Translations under genes and position numbers: made by a program
Shown here: positions 25,201-34,400 of the stretch, piece by piece
Position numbering within the stretch: the first letter of the stretch is position 1
How the letters are laid out: every line of letters starts with the position of its first letter
The notes under the pieces: generated by a model
What the model was told of the DNA's origin: nothing
The model's input: only the letters and a program-made list of their open reading frames with translations
Databases searched by the model: none
Source of the DNA: JBAXGW01 sp037139195
GTDB taxonomy: Bacteria; Bacteroidota; Bacteroidia; Bacteroidales; JAHJDW01
NCBI GenBank assembly: GCA_037139195.1
Contig: JBAXGW010000031.1
Location: 1 to 49,674 of the forward strand
DNA: 49,674 nucleotides
Direction: 5' to 3'

Positions 25201-28023
25201 ATGTTTTGTAATGACGATTGTATAGAAGTATTTGGTGCCAGAGAGCATAACCTTAAAAATATTGACGTAGTTATTCCGCGGAATAAACTTGTTGTAATAA
25301 CTGGTCTAAGTGGTAGTGGAAAGTCCTCACTTGCTTTTGATACTATTTTTGCTGAAGGGCAACGCCGCTATATCGAAAGCTTTTCTTCTTATGCTCGTCA
25401 GTTTATTGGAGAGCTAAAACGCCCTGATGTTGATAAAATTAACGGCTTAAGTCCTGTAATTTCTATTGAGCAAAAAACAACCAACAAAAATCCCCGTTCA
25501 ACTGTTGGAACGGTTACTGAAATATATGATTTTCTTCGATTATTTTATGCTAGAGCTGCTGATGCATATTCCTACAACACTGGGAATAAGATGGTTCAGT
25601 ACACTGAGCAAAAAATAATTGACCAAATTCTCGATAAATTTAATGCAAGGCCTTTGTTGATACTTGCTCCACTGGTAAAAGCTAGAAAAGGTCATTATCG
25701 CGAATTGTTCGAGCAGCTTGCAAAAAAAGGATACGTAAAAGTGAGGGTGGATGGAAATGTTGTTGATATCACTCAAGGAATGGCGATTGATAGATACAAA
25801 ATTCATGATATTGAATTAGTGGTTGATAGACTTATTGTTGGCGATGGGGTAGAAGAAAGATTGCGCGAGTCTATTCGAGAAGCTAGCAAACAGGGCAAAG
25901 GAAATATTTTAGTTCTAGATAGCGAATCGAATGTATTAAACTATTTTAGTAAAAATTTAATGTGTCCTGATACCGGAATTGCTTATCAAGACCCAGAACC
26001 CAATACTTTTTCTTTTAATTCACCTTATGGTGCATGCCCACATTGTAATGGATTGGGTTTTGTTTCGATGATTGACGAAAATAAAATTATTCCTGATAAA
26101 AATTTGAGCATTAGAGACGGAGCAATTTTGCCAATAGGAAAGCATAAATCTTCTTGGATTTTCAAACAAATTGAGGCTATTGGCGAAAAGTATGGTTTTA
26201 CTTTAGATACGCCAGTTTCTGAAATTTCAGAAGAGGGTTTGGCAGTTGTGTTAAATGGTTCGGATGAAGTATTTAAAATAAATAATGATAATTTGGGCGT
26301 TTACGCTAATTATTCATTGTCATATAATGGCATTGTGGCTTATATCGAAGAACAAGATAATGAAGAGGCCAGTTCATCGATAAAACGCTGGATACAAGGA
26401 TTTATGGAGAAGAGCGTTTGTCCGGTATGCGATGGTGCTCGTTTGAAGAAAGAATCTCTTTTTTTTAAAGTGGATGAAAAAAATATTTCGCAACTTGCTA
26501 ATATGGACATTTCTGTTCTATATCAGTGGTTTGAAGGCTTAGAAAAAAGATTATCGGAAAAACAAAATCAAATAGCATTTGAAATTTTAAAGGAAATTAG
26601 AAGCCGCTTAAAATTCATGTTAAATGTGGGAATGGATTACGTTACATTAAATCGCCCTTTTCAAACCTTATCTGGCGGCGAAAGTCAGCGAATTCGACTT
26701 GCAACACAAATAGGTTCTGATTTAGTAAATGTTTTATATATTCTCGATGAACCTAGTATTGGGCTTCATCCAAAAGACAATGATAGATTAATAAATTCAT
26801 TAAAAGAACTTAGAGATAAGGGAAATTCTGTGATTGTTGTTGAGCATGATGAAGAAATGATGCGACAATCGGACTATATTATAGATTTAGGTCCAGGAGC
26901 TGGTGCGCATGGTGGTTTTATTGTGGGAAAAGGGGCTTATGCTGATTTCATAAAGTCTGATAGTTTGACTTCGCAATATTTAAAATCCGAGAAAAATATT
27001 GTTACACCTGCTAAAAGAAGGGAAGGCAACGGAAAGTTTCTTGAGCTAAAAGGAGCTGCAGGAAATAATTTGAAAAATGTAGATGTTAAATTCCCTTTGG
27101 GTAAAATGATTTGCATTACTGGAGTTTCGGGAAGTGGCAAATCTACCCTGATTAATGAAACCTTGTATCCTATTTTAAGTCAACATTTCTATCGTTCAAT
27201 TAAAAATCCATTGCAATATAGAGATTTAATTGGGATTGATGCTATTGATAAAGTGGTAGAGATTGATCAGTCGCCTATAGGAAGAACACCACGTTCAAAT
27301 CCTGCAACTTATACTAAAGTATTTGATGAAATTAGAAAATTGTATTCCGATTTGCCCGAGTCAAAAATAAGGGGTTATAAACCAGGTCGGTTTTCATTTA
27401 ATGTGAAAGGTGGGAGATGCGAAACCTGTCAGGGTGCTGGATTAAAAGTTATAGAAATGAATTTCTTGCCCGATGTTTATGTTGAATGCGAGGCTTGTCA
27501 TGGTCATCGGTATAACAGAGAAACGCTAGAAGTTAGATATAAGGGGAAATCGATAAACGACGTTCTTGAACTTACAATTGATAATGCGGTTGAATTTTTC
27601 GAATCAATTCCTTTCATTGTACATAAAATCAAGACATTGCAGGAGGTAGGACTTGGATATATAAAATTAGGGCAGCAATCAACAACTTTATCGGGAGGAG
27701 AGGCTCAGCGAGTGAAATTAGCTACCGAATTATCCAAAAAAGATACTGGAAATACATTGTATATTTTAGATGAGCCTACAACTGGCTTGCATTTTGAAGA
27801 TGTGAGAATTTTATTAGAGGTATTATCAAAGTTAGTAGATAGAGGAAATACGGTAATAATTATTGAACATAATTTAGATGTAGTTAAATCTTCGGATTAT
27901 ATTATCGACATGGGTTTAGACGGTGGTTCAAAAGGTGGTAGCTTGTTGTTTGAAGGAACACCTGAACAACTTTCTTCAAAAACTAATAGTTATACTGCAA
28001 AATATTTGAAAAAAGTTTTATAA
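25201..28023 (+). CDS. uvrA: Excinuclease ABC subunit A
   Basis: 940 residues, full length. Two ABC ATPase halves: Walker A GLSGSGKSSLAF and GVSGSGKSTLIN, signatures LSGGESQRIRLA and LSGGEAQRVKLA, Walker B ILDEPSIGLHP and ILDEPTTGLHF. Zinc-binding CPHCNGLG/CPVCDGA and CETCQGAG/CEACHGHRYN pairs are present. UvrA with UvrB finds bulky DNA lesions for nucleotide excision repair. ATG 25201 gives the family N-terminus EVFGAREHNLKNIDV; an ATG 8 nt upstream is out of frame. It follows the transglycosylase gene after 7 nt, but functional linkage is not expected. Confidence 0.98.
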   Translation: MFCNDDCIEVFGAREHNLKNIDVVIPRNKLVVITGLSGSGKSSLAFDTIFAEGQRRYIESFSSYARQFIGELKRPDVDKINGLSPVISIEQKTTNKNPRSTVGTVTEIYDFLRLFYARAADAYSYNTGNKMVQYTEQKIIDQILDKFNARPLLILAPLVKARKGHYRELFEQLAKKGYVKVRVDGNVVDITQGMAIDRYKIHDIELVVDRLIVGDGVEERLRESIREASKQGKGNILVLDSESNVLNYFSKNLMCPDTGIAYQDPEPNTFSFNSPYGACPHCNGLGFVSMIDENKIIPDKNLSIRDGAILPIGKHKSSWIFKQIEAIGEKYGFTLDTPVSEISEEGLAVVLNGSDEVFKINNDNLGVYANYSLSYNGIVAYIEEQDNEEASSSIKRWIQGFMEKSVCPVCDGARLKKESLFFKVDEKNISQLANMDISVLYQWFEGLEKRLSEKQNQIAFEILKEIRSRLKFMLNVGMDYVTLNRPFQTLSGGESQRIRLATQIGSDLVNVLYILDEPSIGLHPKDNDRLINSLKELRDKGNSVIVVEHDEEMMRQSDYIIDLGPGAGAHGGFIVGKGAYADFIKSDSLTSQYLKSEKNIVTPAKRREGNGKFLELKGAAGNNLKNVDVKFPLGKMICITGVSGSGKSTLINETLYPILSQHFYRSIKNPLQYRDLIGIDAIDKVVEIDQSPIGRTPRSNPATYTKVFDEIRKLYSDLPESKIRGYKPGRFSFNVKGGRCETCQGAGLKVIEMNFLPDVYVECEACHGHRYNRETLEVRYKGKSINDVLELTIDNAVEFFESIPFIVHKIKTLQEVGLGYIKLGQQSTTLSGGEAQRVKLATELSKKDTGNTLYILDEPTTGLHFEDVRILLEVLSKLVDRGNTVIIIEHNLDVVKSSDYIIDMGLDGGSKGGSLLFEGTPEQLSSKTNSYTAKYLKKVL

Positions 28024-28040
28024 ATTGCAAAAAAAAATAT

Positions 28041-28763
28041 ATGGATAAAAAATTATCAATTGAGAAGGAAGAGCAAATAAGAAAAGCTTTAAAATCAAAA
28101 GATTGGACAGAAATTCAATCGGAAGATGCTTGGCATGTTTTTAAAGTAATTGCTGAATTTGTAAATGGATTTGAAAAATTAGCTAAAATTGGACCTTGTG
28201 TTACCATATTTGGTTCGGCAAGAACTCCCGAAGATCACAAATATTTTATTCTAGCAACAGAAATTGCTCATAAATTAACAAAACAAGGATTTGGAGTTAT
28301 CTCTGGTGGTGGACCTGGTATTATGGAGGCTGCTAATAAAGGAGCAAGAGAAGGTTGCGGAAAATCGGTAGGACTAAATATCAATTTGCCTTTCGAGCAG
28401 CATTCTAACCCATATATCGACGATGATAAATTAATTAATTTTGATTTCTTTTTTGTTAGAAAAGTTATGTTTATGAAATATTCACAAGGGTTTGTTGTAA
28501 TGCCTGGTGGATTTGGCACCCTAGATGAATTATTTGAAGCCATAACGCTAATTCAAACTAATAAAATTGCAATGTTTCCAATAGTTTTAGTTGGAAAGGA
28601 ATATTGGAAAGGAATAGTAGCTTGGATTAAAAATACAATGCTTAAAGAAAAATATATTAGTCCAGAAGATATTGACTTGTTTGTGGTAGTTGACACCGCC
28701 GATGAAGCAGTTAAAGAAATTGATGATTTTTACAAAGAATATTCTTTAAAACCAAATTTTTAA
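28041..28763 (+). CDS. LOG-family (TIGR00730-type) nucleotide-binding protein
   Basis: 240 residues. The Rossmann-like fold carries the LOG motifs: TIFGSARTPED, GVISGGGPGIMEAANKGARE and VMPGGFGTLDELFEAITLIQT, equivalent to GGGxxGxME/PGGxGTxxE. Members hydrolyse cytokinin riboside 5'-monophosphates or similar nucleotides to base plus ribose phosphate. The bacterial physiological substrate is often unclear, so only phosphoribohydrolase activity is proposed. The N-terminal ~45 residues are a charged helical extension. The gene lies 17 nt after uvrA and may be co-transcribed. Confidence 0.92.
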   Translation: MDKKLSIEKEEQIRKALKSKDWTEIQSEDAWHVFKVIAEFVNGFEKLAKIGPCVTIFGSARTPEDHKYFILATEIAHKLTKQGFGVISGGGPGIMEAANKGAREGCGKSVGLNINLPFEQHSNPYIDDDKLINFDFFFVRKVMFMKYSQGFVVMPGGFGTLDELFEAITLIQTNKIAMFPIVLVGKEYWKGIVAWIKNTMLKEKYISPEDIDLFVVVDTADEAVKEIDDFYKEYSLKPNF

Positions 28764-28804
28764 CGACTGTTATAGTAGTTTTTCTGACGAAATTATAATA
28801 TTTT

Positions 28805-28834
28805 TTGTTTTGTAATTTTATTTCTGTAACTTTA
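28805..28834 (+). promoter_or_regulatory. Possible promoter of the OmpA/SPOR gene
   Basis: TTG at 28805, 19 nt, then TAACTTTA at 28827-28834, one mismatch from TAnnTTTG. The ATG at 28925 would have a leader of about 85 nt. Confidence 0.35.
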
Positions 28835-28924
28835 TCCGTTAAATAGAGTATAAAATAATAAATAAATGGTTTCTGTATTTTTTTGAAACCAAGCAATATT
28901 AAAATACGTAAATCATTAGTATTC

Positions 28925-30592
28925 ATGTCAAAAAGGATTTTAAATATACTAATATTTGTTTGTTTGCCACTGCTGATTTTTTCACAAAATTCAGTGTCGA
29001 ATGATACTAATAGCTATAATAAATATCGTTTGCCTTCTGTAAGTATTGGACCTTCGTTTCAATCTTTTTATGGCGATTTAGGAGAATCAAATTCTTCTTT
29101 TAGGTTTAATACGAAATTCAGACCTGGTGTTGCTTTGTCTCTTGAACAAAGACTTACCCCGACATTTGGAGTTGGACTTACAGGTGTTTATGGCAAATTG
29201 TCAGATAGCGAAAGAAGAAAAGATGGACGACATATTAATTTTGAATCTGATTTGATGTCAGCAGATTTGAAATTGTATTTGCATTTAGATAATGGAAAAA
29301 TTATGGGACAAAGAACCCGTTTTTCTTTTAATTTCTTTGGTGGTATTGGTTTTATGTCTTTTAACCCTTATGGTGATCTTAAAGATAAAAACAATAATCC
29401 TTATTTTTATTGGAACGATGGAACTATTCGTGATGCTGCTTTTGATATTGATAATCCACAAAATGGAAATATTGTAGAGCGTGATTTTAAATACGAAACA
29501 AAATTAGATTCACTTAGTTTGTATCCTAAAACAGCAATGTACGTTCCAGTTGGAGGAACAATCAATTATAAACTGTCGGATAGATTTGAGACAAATATTA
29601 TGTTTGTTTATAATATTACTGGTACTGATTATATTGATAATTACGGAAGTAAATCAAGTTTTGGAAGCAAAATAAATGATAAGTATTTTCAATGTATGAT
29701 TACTTTACAATATAATATTGGTGGAAAATCAGGAATGAACAAATACTATAATAAAGTAAATTTTGGTCAGCTTGATAAGACAGATAGTGATGGAGATAAG
29801 GTGGCTGATATAAGTGATGAGTGCCCTGAAACCCCTAGTGGTGTTAAAGTGGATAAAAAAGGTTGCCCTGAAGATACCGATAAAGACGGAGTAGCTGATT
29901 ATATTGATAAAGAACCTAATACTCGTGATTCAGTCAGAGTTGATGAGTTTGGAGTAACGATGACGGATTCGATGTATTTAGCGATACAACTTAAAGATTC
30001 ATTATTGACACTTGGAGAATGGGATCTTTATGAATCAAGACTTGCCGATCAAAAAAGAAATGATAGCTTGGCTTTAGTTGCTATCAACAATCCAAATACC
30101 AATACAACTACTCCTGTTGATTCTAATAGTAATGTTGCTGATGGTGGTTCTGAAGTTACAAAAGGAAATAATGATAATACGAATTCTACTGTTGAAAACT
30201 CTAGCGTAGAAAATGGATCCGATACTAAAACAGGAAAGGTTGATCCTGCTTATAATGCTATAACAAATGATACAAGCAGTGTTGTTGCTGTTAAAGATCC
30301 AGTAATAAAGGAAATTACCTCAGCCCAAAAAGGTGTGATTTTTAGAATACAAATAGCTTCATCTGCTGCAAAAGTACCTGCTTCCTATTTTAAAACCAAG
30401 TATCGTGTAACTGAAGAGGTTTTTGTTACTCAACAAAGTGGAACGTATAAGTATGCAATTGGAAACTTCAAATCGTATGAGGAAGCTAAAGCTTTTAACG
30501 AGAAGTTTAAACAAAAATACAGCTTCGGTTCGTTTATCACTCCTTATAAAGATGGTACTCGTATAACTCTTCAGGAAGCTCTTGCAAAATAG
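28925..30592 (+). CDS. Outer-membrane beta-barrel protein with thrombospondin-type-3 linker and SPOR domain
   Basis: 555 residues from MSKRILNILIF, whose signal peptide ends LLIFSQ; 14 upstream in-frame codons are left out. Residues ~25-290 alternate as an eight-strand barrel of the OmpA N-terminal kind. Next come calcium-binding type-3 repeats (DSDGDKVADISDECPETPSG, DTDKDGVADYIDKEPNT), a Ser/Asn/Thr-rich linker, and a C-terminal SPOR domain (VIFRIQIASSAAKVP...KYAIGNFKSYEEAKAF). SPOR domains bind denuded peptidoglycan at sites of wall remodelling. It is therefore a barrel tethered to the wall, in place of the usual OmpA C-terminal domain. Exact role unknown. A terminator follows at 30618. Confidence 0.87.
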   Translation: MSKRILNILIFVCLPLLIFSQNSVSNDTNSYNKYRLPSVSIGPSFQSFYGDLGESNSSFRFNTKFRPGVALSLEQRLTPTFGVGLTGVYGKLSDSERRKDGRHINFESDLMSADLKLYLHLDNGKIMGQRTRFSFNFFGGIGFMSFNPYGDLKDKNNNPYFYWNDGTIRDAAFDIDNPQNGNIVERDFKYETKLDSLSLYPKTAMYVPVGGTINYKLSDRFETNIMFVYNITGTDYIDNYGSKSSFGSKINDKYFQCMITLQYNIGGKSGMNKYYNKVNFGQLDKTDSDGDKVADISDECPETPSGVKVDKKGCPEDTDKDGVADYIDKEPNTRDSVRVDEFGVTMTDSMYLAIQLKDSLLTLGEWDLYESRLADQKRNDSLALVAINNPNTNTTTPVDSNSNVADGGSEVTKGNNDNTNSTVENSSVENGSDTKTGKVDPAYNAITNDTSSVVAVKDPVIKEITSAQKGVIFRIQIASSAAKVPASYFKTKYRVTEEVFVTQQSGTYKYAIGNFKSYEEAKAFNEKFKQKYSFGSFITPYKDGTRITLQEALAK

Positions 30593-30617
30593 AAGTTCTT
30601 TTTTAAATAAAAATATA

Positions 30618-30646
30618 AATAGCTCTAATTAGGGCTATTTTTTTTT
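30618..30646 (+). terminator. Terminator after the OmpA/SPOR gene
   Basis: AATAGC...GCTATT forms a near-perfect hairpin around CTAATTAG with one G-T pair, followed by a run of T. A second, very similar copy lies at 31335. Confidence 0.8.
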
Positions 30647-30693
30647 GTTATTCTCAAATGCATAAGCATTTTATAACTCTCTTATTTTGAAAG

Positions 30694-30721
30694 CTCTTCG
30701 ACTCCGCTCAGAGTGACTGTC
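30694..30721. repeat. Dispersed CTTCGACTCCGCTCAG repeat, single arm
   Basis: CTCTTCGACTCCGCTCAGAG followed by TGACTGTC, a copy of one arm of the repeat at 15214-15260. Confidence 0.5.
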
Positions 30722-30746
30722 AGGCTAATATCATATTGTTAAGCAT

Positions 30747-30977
30747 TTAATGCCCCTTTGTTCTCGATACAATAAATTCCACTTCGTTCCATATACTACT
30801 GCCGTTGATAGATTTTGCTAAATATTTATTATCCAACCCCCATGCGTCTTTATACATTCTTTCTCCTTGATGAACGGCGTAGCCCTCATGAGCACCTCTA
30901 AAACTATTTAATTTGCGAATAGAAAGAACCAAAGAATCAAGAAAATGTAAAACCCTGCAATTGTTGCTTTTTCGCAC
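30747..30977 (-). pseudogene. Orphan protein-like fragment, unrecognised
   Basis: A 76-codon frame whose last ~50 residues (FRGAHEGYAVHQGERMYKDA onward to EVEFIVSRTKGH) have normal protein composition, while the first ~25 look random. Immediately upstream on the same strand, another frame (about 31060-30937) reads ENVAAMCDLDELLRHEAMIR before a stop, also protein-like. This suggests a decayed gene broken by frameshift. I recognise no family. It lies between two copies of one terminator, in an interval that also has a MITE, so the segment is probably inserted and degenerating DNA. Confidence 0.35.
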
Positions 30978-31099
30978 GTATCATCGCTTCATGTCTCAAC
31001 AATTCATCCAAATCACACATCGCCGCTACATTTTCAACGCCACCGCACTGCTTACTCAGCTATTCTCACCTGTATATTTTGATTTTTTTAATTTTAATC

Positions 31100-31301
31100 A
31101 TTGTTGTCCGATAAAAAGAAAAATGATTCCTCCCTATGGTCGGAATGACAATTGGTATAGAGAAAATAGGGGAAGATAGGGGTTGTCGGTGGCAAAGCCA
31201 CCGACAACCCCTATCTTATCCATAACATATTGATAGTCATTTCGAACGAAGTGAGAAATCTTTTAAGTTTTTGTTTAATAATATTTTATCGGACAATAGT
31301 G
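31100..31301. mobile_element. 202-bp MITE with inverted termini, 10-bp target repeat and long hairpin
   Basis: Termini TTGTCCGATAAAA (31104-31116) and TTTTATCGGACAA (31284-31296) are perfect 13-bp inverted repeats. The flanks carry AATTTTAATC at 31090-31099 and 31302-31311, a likely 10-bp target duplication. Inside is a perfect 21-bp stem (31173-31193 with 31197-31217, loop AAA) containing GGGGTTGTCGGTGGC, plus the widespread ATGATTCCTCCCTATGGTCG and GTCATTTCGAACGAAGTGAG motifs. There is no coding capacity, so it would need a transposase from elsewhere. Confidence 0.75.
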
Positions 31302-31334
31302 AATTTTAATCTACTTTGTTTAAAATTTTCAGCA

Positions 31335-31359
31335 AGCCTTAATTAGGGCTATTTTTTTT
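31335..31359 (+). terminator. Second copy of the AATTAGGGCTATTTTTT terminator
   Basis: AGCCTTAATTAGGGCT plus an eight-T run repeats the terminator at 30618-30646, with AATTAGGGCTATTTTTTTT shared. The duplication brackets about 700 nt of decayed and mobile DNA. Confidence 0.65.
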
Positions 31360-31414
31360 GTTTATTATTGTCGAAAAATATACGCTATTTTATAAATTAT
31401 TTCATTTTATCGTA

Positions 31415-31422
31415 TATCTTTG
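31415..31422 (+). promoter_or_regulatory. -7 box before the alpha-2-macroglobulin gene
   Basis: TATCTTTG matches TAnnTTTG and lies 67 nt before the ATG. The -33 position lacks a clear TTG. Confidence 0.4.
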
Positions 31423-31489
31423 TTTTGTTCAAGCATTAAAATGTTTGTTGTCTAAATTTCTCATTATCTGTTATTTAAAAAAGTGAAGT

Positions 31490-34400
31490 ATGAAAAAGCC
31501 ATTGCTTTATATTTTCGGTATTGCATTAGTTATTGCTAGTATTTTAGTATTTGCTAAAATCAATAATAACTCGAATAAAAAACGAGTTAACCCTGCGTTT
31601 AAAAAGTATATTGTTGCATACACTGCCGGGGTTATTTCTACTGAATCGACTATAAAGATTTGTCTTTCTGAGGAAATTGGTGATTCGTCTGCATTTAATA
31701 ATGTTAAGCTAAATTCATTGTTTTCTTTTTCGCCTTCCATTGAAGGAAACGCGAAATGGTTGGACGCTAAAACCATAGAATTTTGCCCAAAAGAGAAATT
31801 GCCAGCTAATGAAAATTATGATGCTGTTTTTTATCTTGGAAAACTTACAAAAGTTCCTGATTCTTTAAGTGATTTTGAGTTTCAGTTTAAAACCATGAAA
31901 CAAAACTGTTCGCTTATAGTTGATAATCATAAGGCATACAATTCTAATGATTTATCGAAGGAGAAGATGATAGGAAAGATTGAAACTGCTGATGTTGCTG
32001 ATATAACATTGGTTGAAAAGGCTTTTACGGCAAATCAAGGCGATAAAAAATTACCTGTTAAATGGGAGCATTCGTTGGATAGAAAAATTCATACTTTTAC
32101 TGTAGACAGCATTGCTAGAGGAACTGAAATGTCGTATGTTGAAATAGTTTTTGATGGCTCTGATATAAATGCGGATGGTGAAATAAAAAAGAGCATTGAA
32201 ATACACCCTGTAAATCAGTTTACCTTATTATCGGTGCAGGTTGAGCAATATCCCGAATTGCATGTTCGCATTCAATTTACGGATCCTTTAATGCCCGACC
32301 AAGATTTAACGGGTTTGATACGTTTAGGAAATTTTAGCAATCTGACATTTTCTATTGAAGATAATTTAATATTGGTTTACCCTTCATCAGAAATTACGGG
32401 CGATGTTAAAATATCTATACAAAATATTAAGAATATCAATGGAAAAGTGCTTCAAGGGATTTATAATAACTCAATTTTTATTGATAAGTTGGCTCCCGAA
32501 GTTAGATTATTAGGCAATGGCGTTATTGTGCCAAGTTCTAATGGGATAATATTTCCGTTCGAAGCCGTTAATTTGATGGCTGTGGATGTGAAAATTACTA
32601 AGATATATCAAACCAATATTTTGCAGTTTTTGCAGGTGAATGATTTGGAAGGTTCTAGCGAATTGGCAAGAGTTGGGAAAACAATTTATAAAGATAAAGT
32701 TTCGTTGAAATCTGAAACAGTAACTGATTTTTCGAGGTGGAATAAATTTACATTGGATTTGTCGGAGCTTGTAAAAACTGAGCCTGGTGCATTGTATCGA
32801 GTTACAATTAATTTCAAGAAAGAATATTCGCTTTATACGTGTGAGGGAGAAGCTGTAGTTAAAGACGAAGCACTTAAGGAAGTTAGCGATATAGATGAAG
32901 ACGAAGATATTTCATCGTATGAAAATGGTTATTACTATGATTACGAAGGCGAATACTATGAATATGATGAAGACTATAACTGGGACGAACGCGATAATCC
33001 TTGTTCTTCTTCCTATTATAGAGATAAAAAGATTTCTAGAAATGTGTTAGCATCGGACTTAGGTTTAATTGCTAAAAAAACAAACGAAAACCATTTGCAG
33101 TGTATTGTAACCAACCTAATTAATGCGGCTCCTCAATCAGATGCTAAAGTTGAGTTGTTTGACTTTCAGCAACAATTATTGATGACAGGAACTACCAATT
33201 CGGATGGAATTATTGATTTTGAATTGGGTAAAAAGAAACCTTATTTCGTTATTGCAAAATCGGGCGAAAATACGAGTTATATTAAACTAGTAGACGGAAA
33301 AGCATTAAATATGAGTATGTTTGATGTGGGTGGCGAAGAGGTTAAAAATGGGTTGAAAGGTTTTATTTATGGTGAAAGAGGTGTTTGGCGTCCGGGAGAT
33401 TCGATATATTTGACTTTTATTTTGCAGAAAGATAACAAACTTCCGGGAAATCATCCAGTGATTTTCAAGTTGCAAAATCCAATGGGGCAAGTGGTTCAGC
33501 AAATGGTGAAAACAAAAGCGGTAGATGGCTTTTATGATTTTAGAACTTGCACTGAACCAAGCGCTGTAACAGGTAATTGGACTGCTAAATTTACGATTGG
33601 TGGTAGTGAGTTTTCGAAAATTATTAAAATTGAAACTATTAAGCCCAATCGTTTGAAGATAAATATTGATTTTGGCGGAAATAGAATTTTATCTACTTCG
33701 CAAAAAATTACTAAATTAAATGCTGTTTGGTTGCACGGTGGAATTGCTTCGAACTTGAAAACTGATGTAAACGTTCATTTGTCGAAATCGGATGTGGCAT
33801 TTAAAGGGTATGATATGTATACATTCAATGACCCATCGAGTAATTTTATGCCTCAGAATTTTACCATTTTCACAGGTCAATTAGATGAAAAAGGGAATGC
33901 TGAGTTTCCTTTCGAATTGAAACAAATTGAAAATGCACCAGGTGTTTTAAATGCAAGCGTTGAAACGCGTGTTTTTGAAGAAAGTGGTAATTTTAGTATC
34001 GACCGAACAACGGTTCCATTATATGCTTTCGATTCGTATGTTGGTATTGCTGTTCCAGAAGTAAGTGGTAAAAAACAAGTGTTGGAAACTGATGTAAATC
34101 ACACGCTTCAATTGGTTACGTTAAATCCAGATGGTAGACCAACATCGAAAAAGCTGCAAGTAGATATTTATAAAGTAAATTGGCGTTGGTGGTGGGATAA
34201 CTCGAATGATAACTTAGCCGATTATTTAGCCGACGAATATAATAGTTCGGTGTATTCTGAAACGGTTTTTACTGCTAATGGAAAAGGAACTTGTAAGTTT
34301 AAAATTGATTATCCGGAGTGGGGACGTTACTTAATAAGAGTGAAAGATATTGAAGGCGGTCATGTTGCTGGAAAAATTGTAACTGTTGATTGGCCTTATG

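Noticed and set aside
30913..31179. Plus-strand ORF of 88 codons in the decayed interval
   Set aside because: It runs through the MITE end and the complement of protein-like minus-strand text, with no recognisable product.
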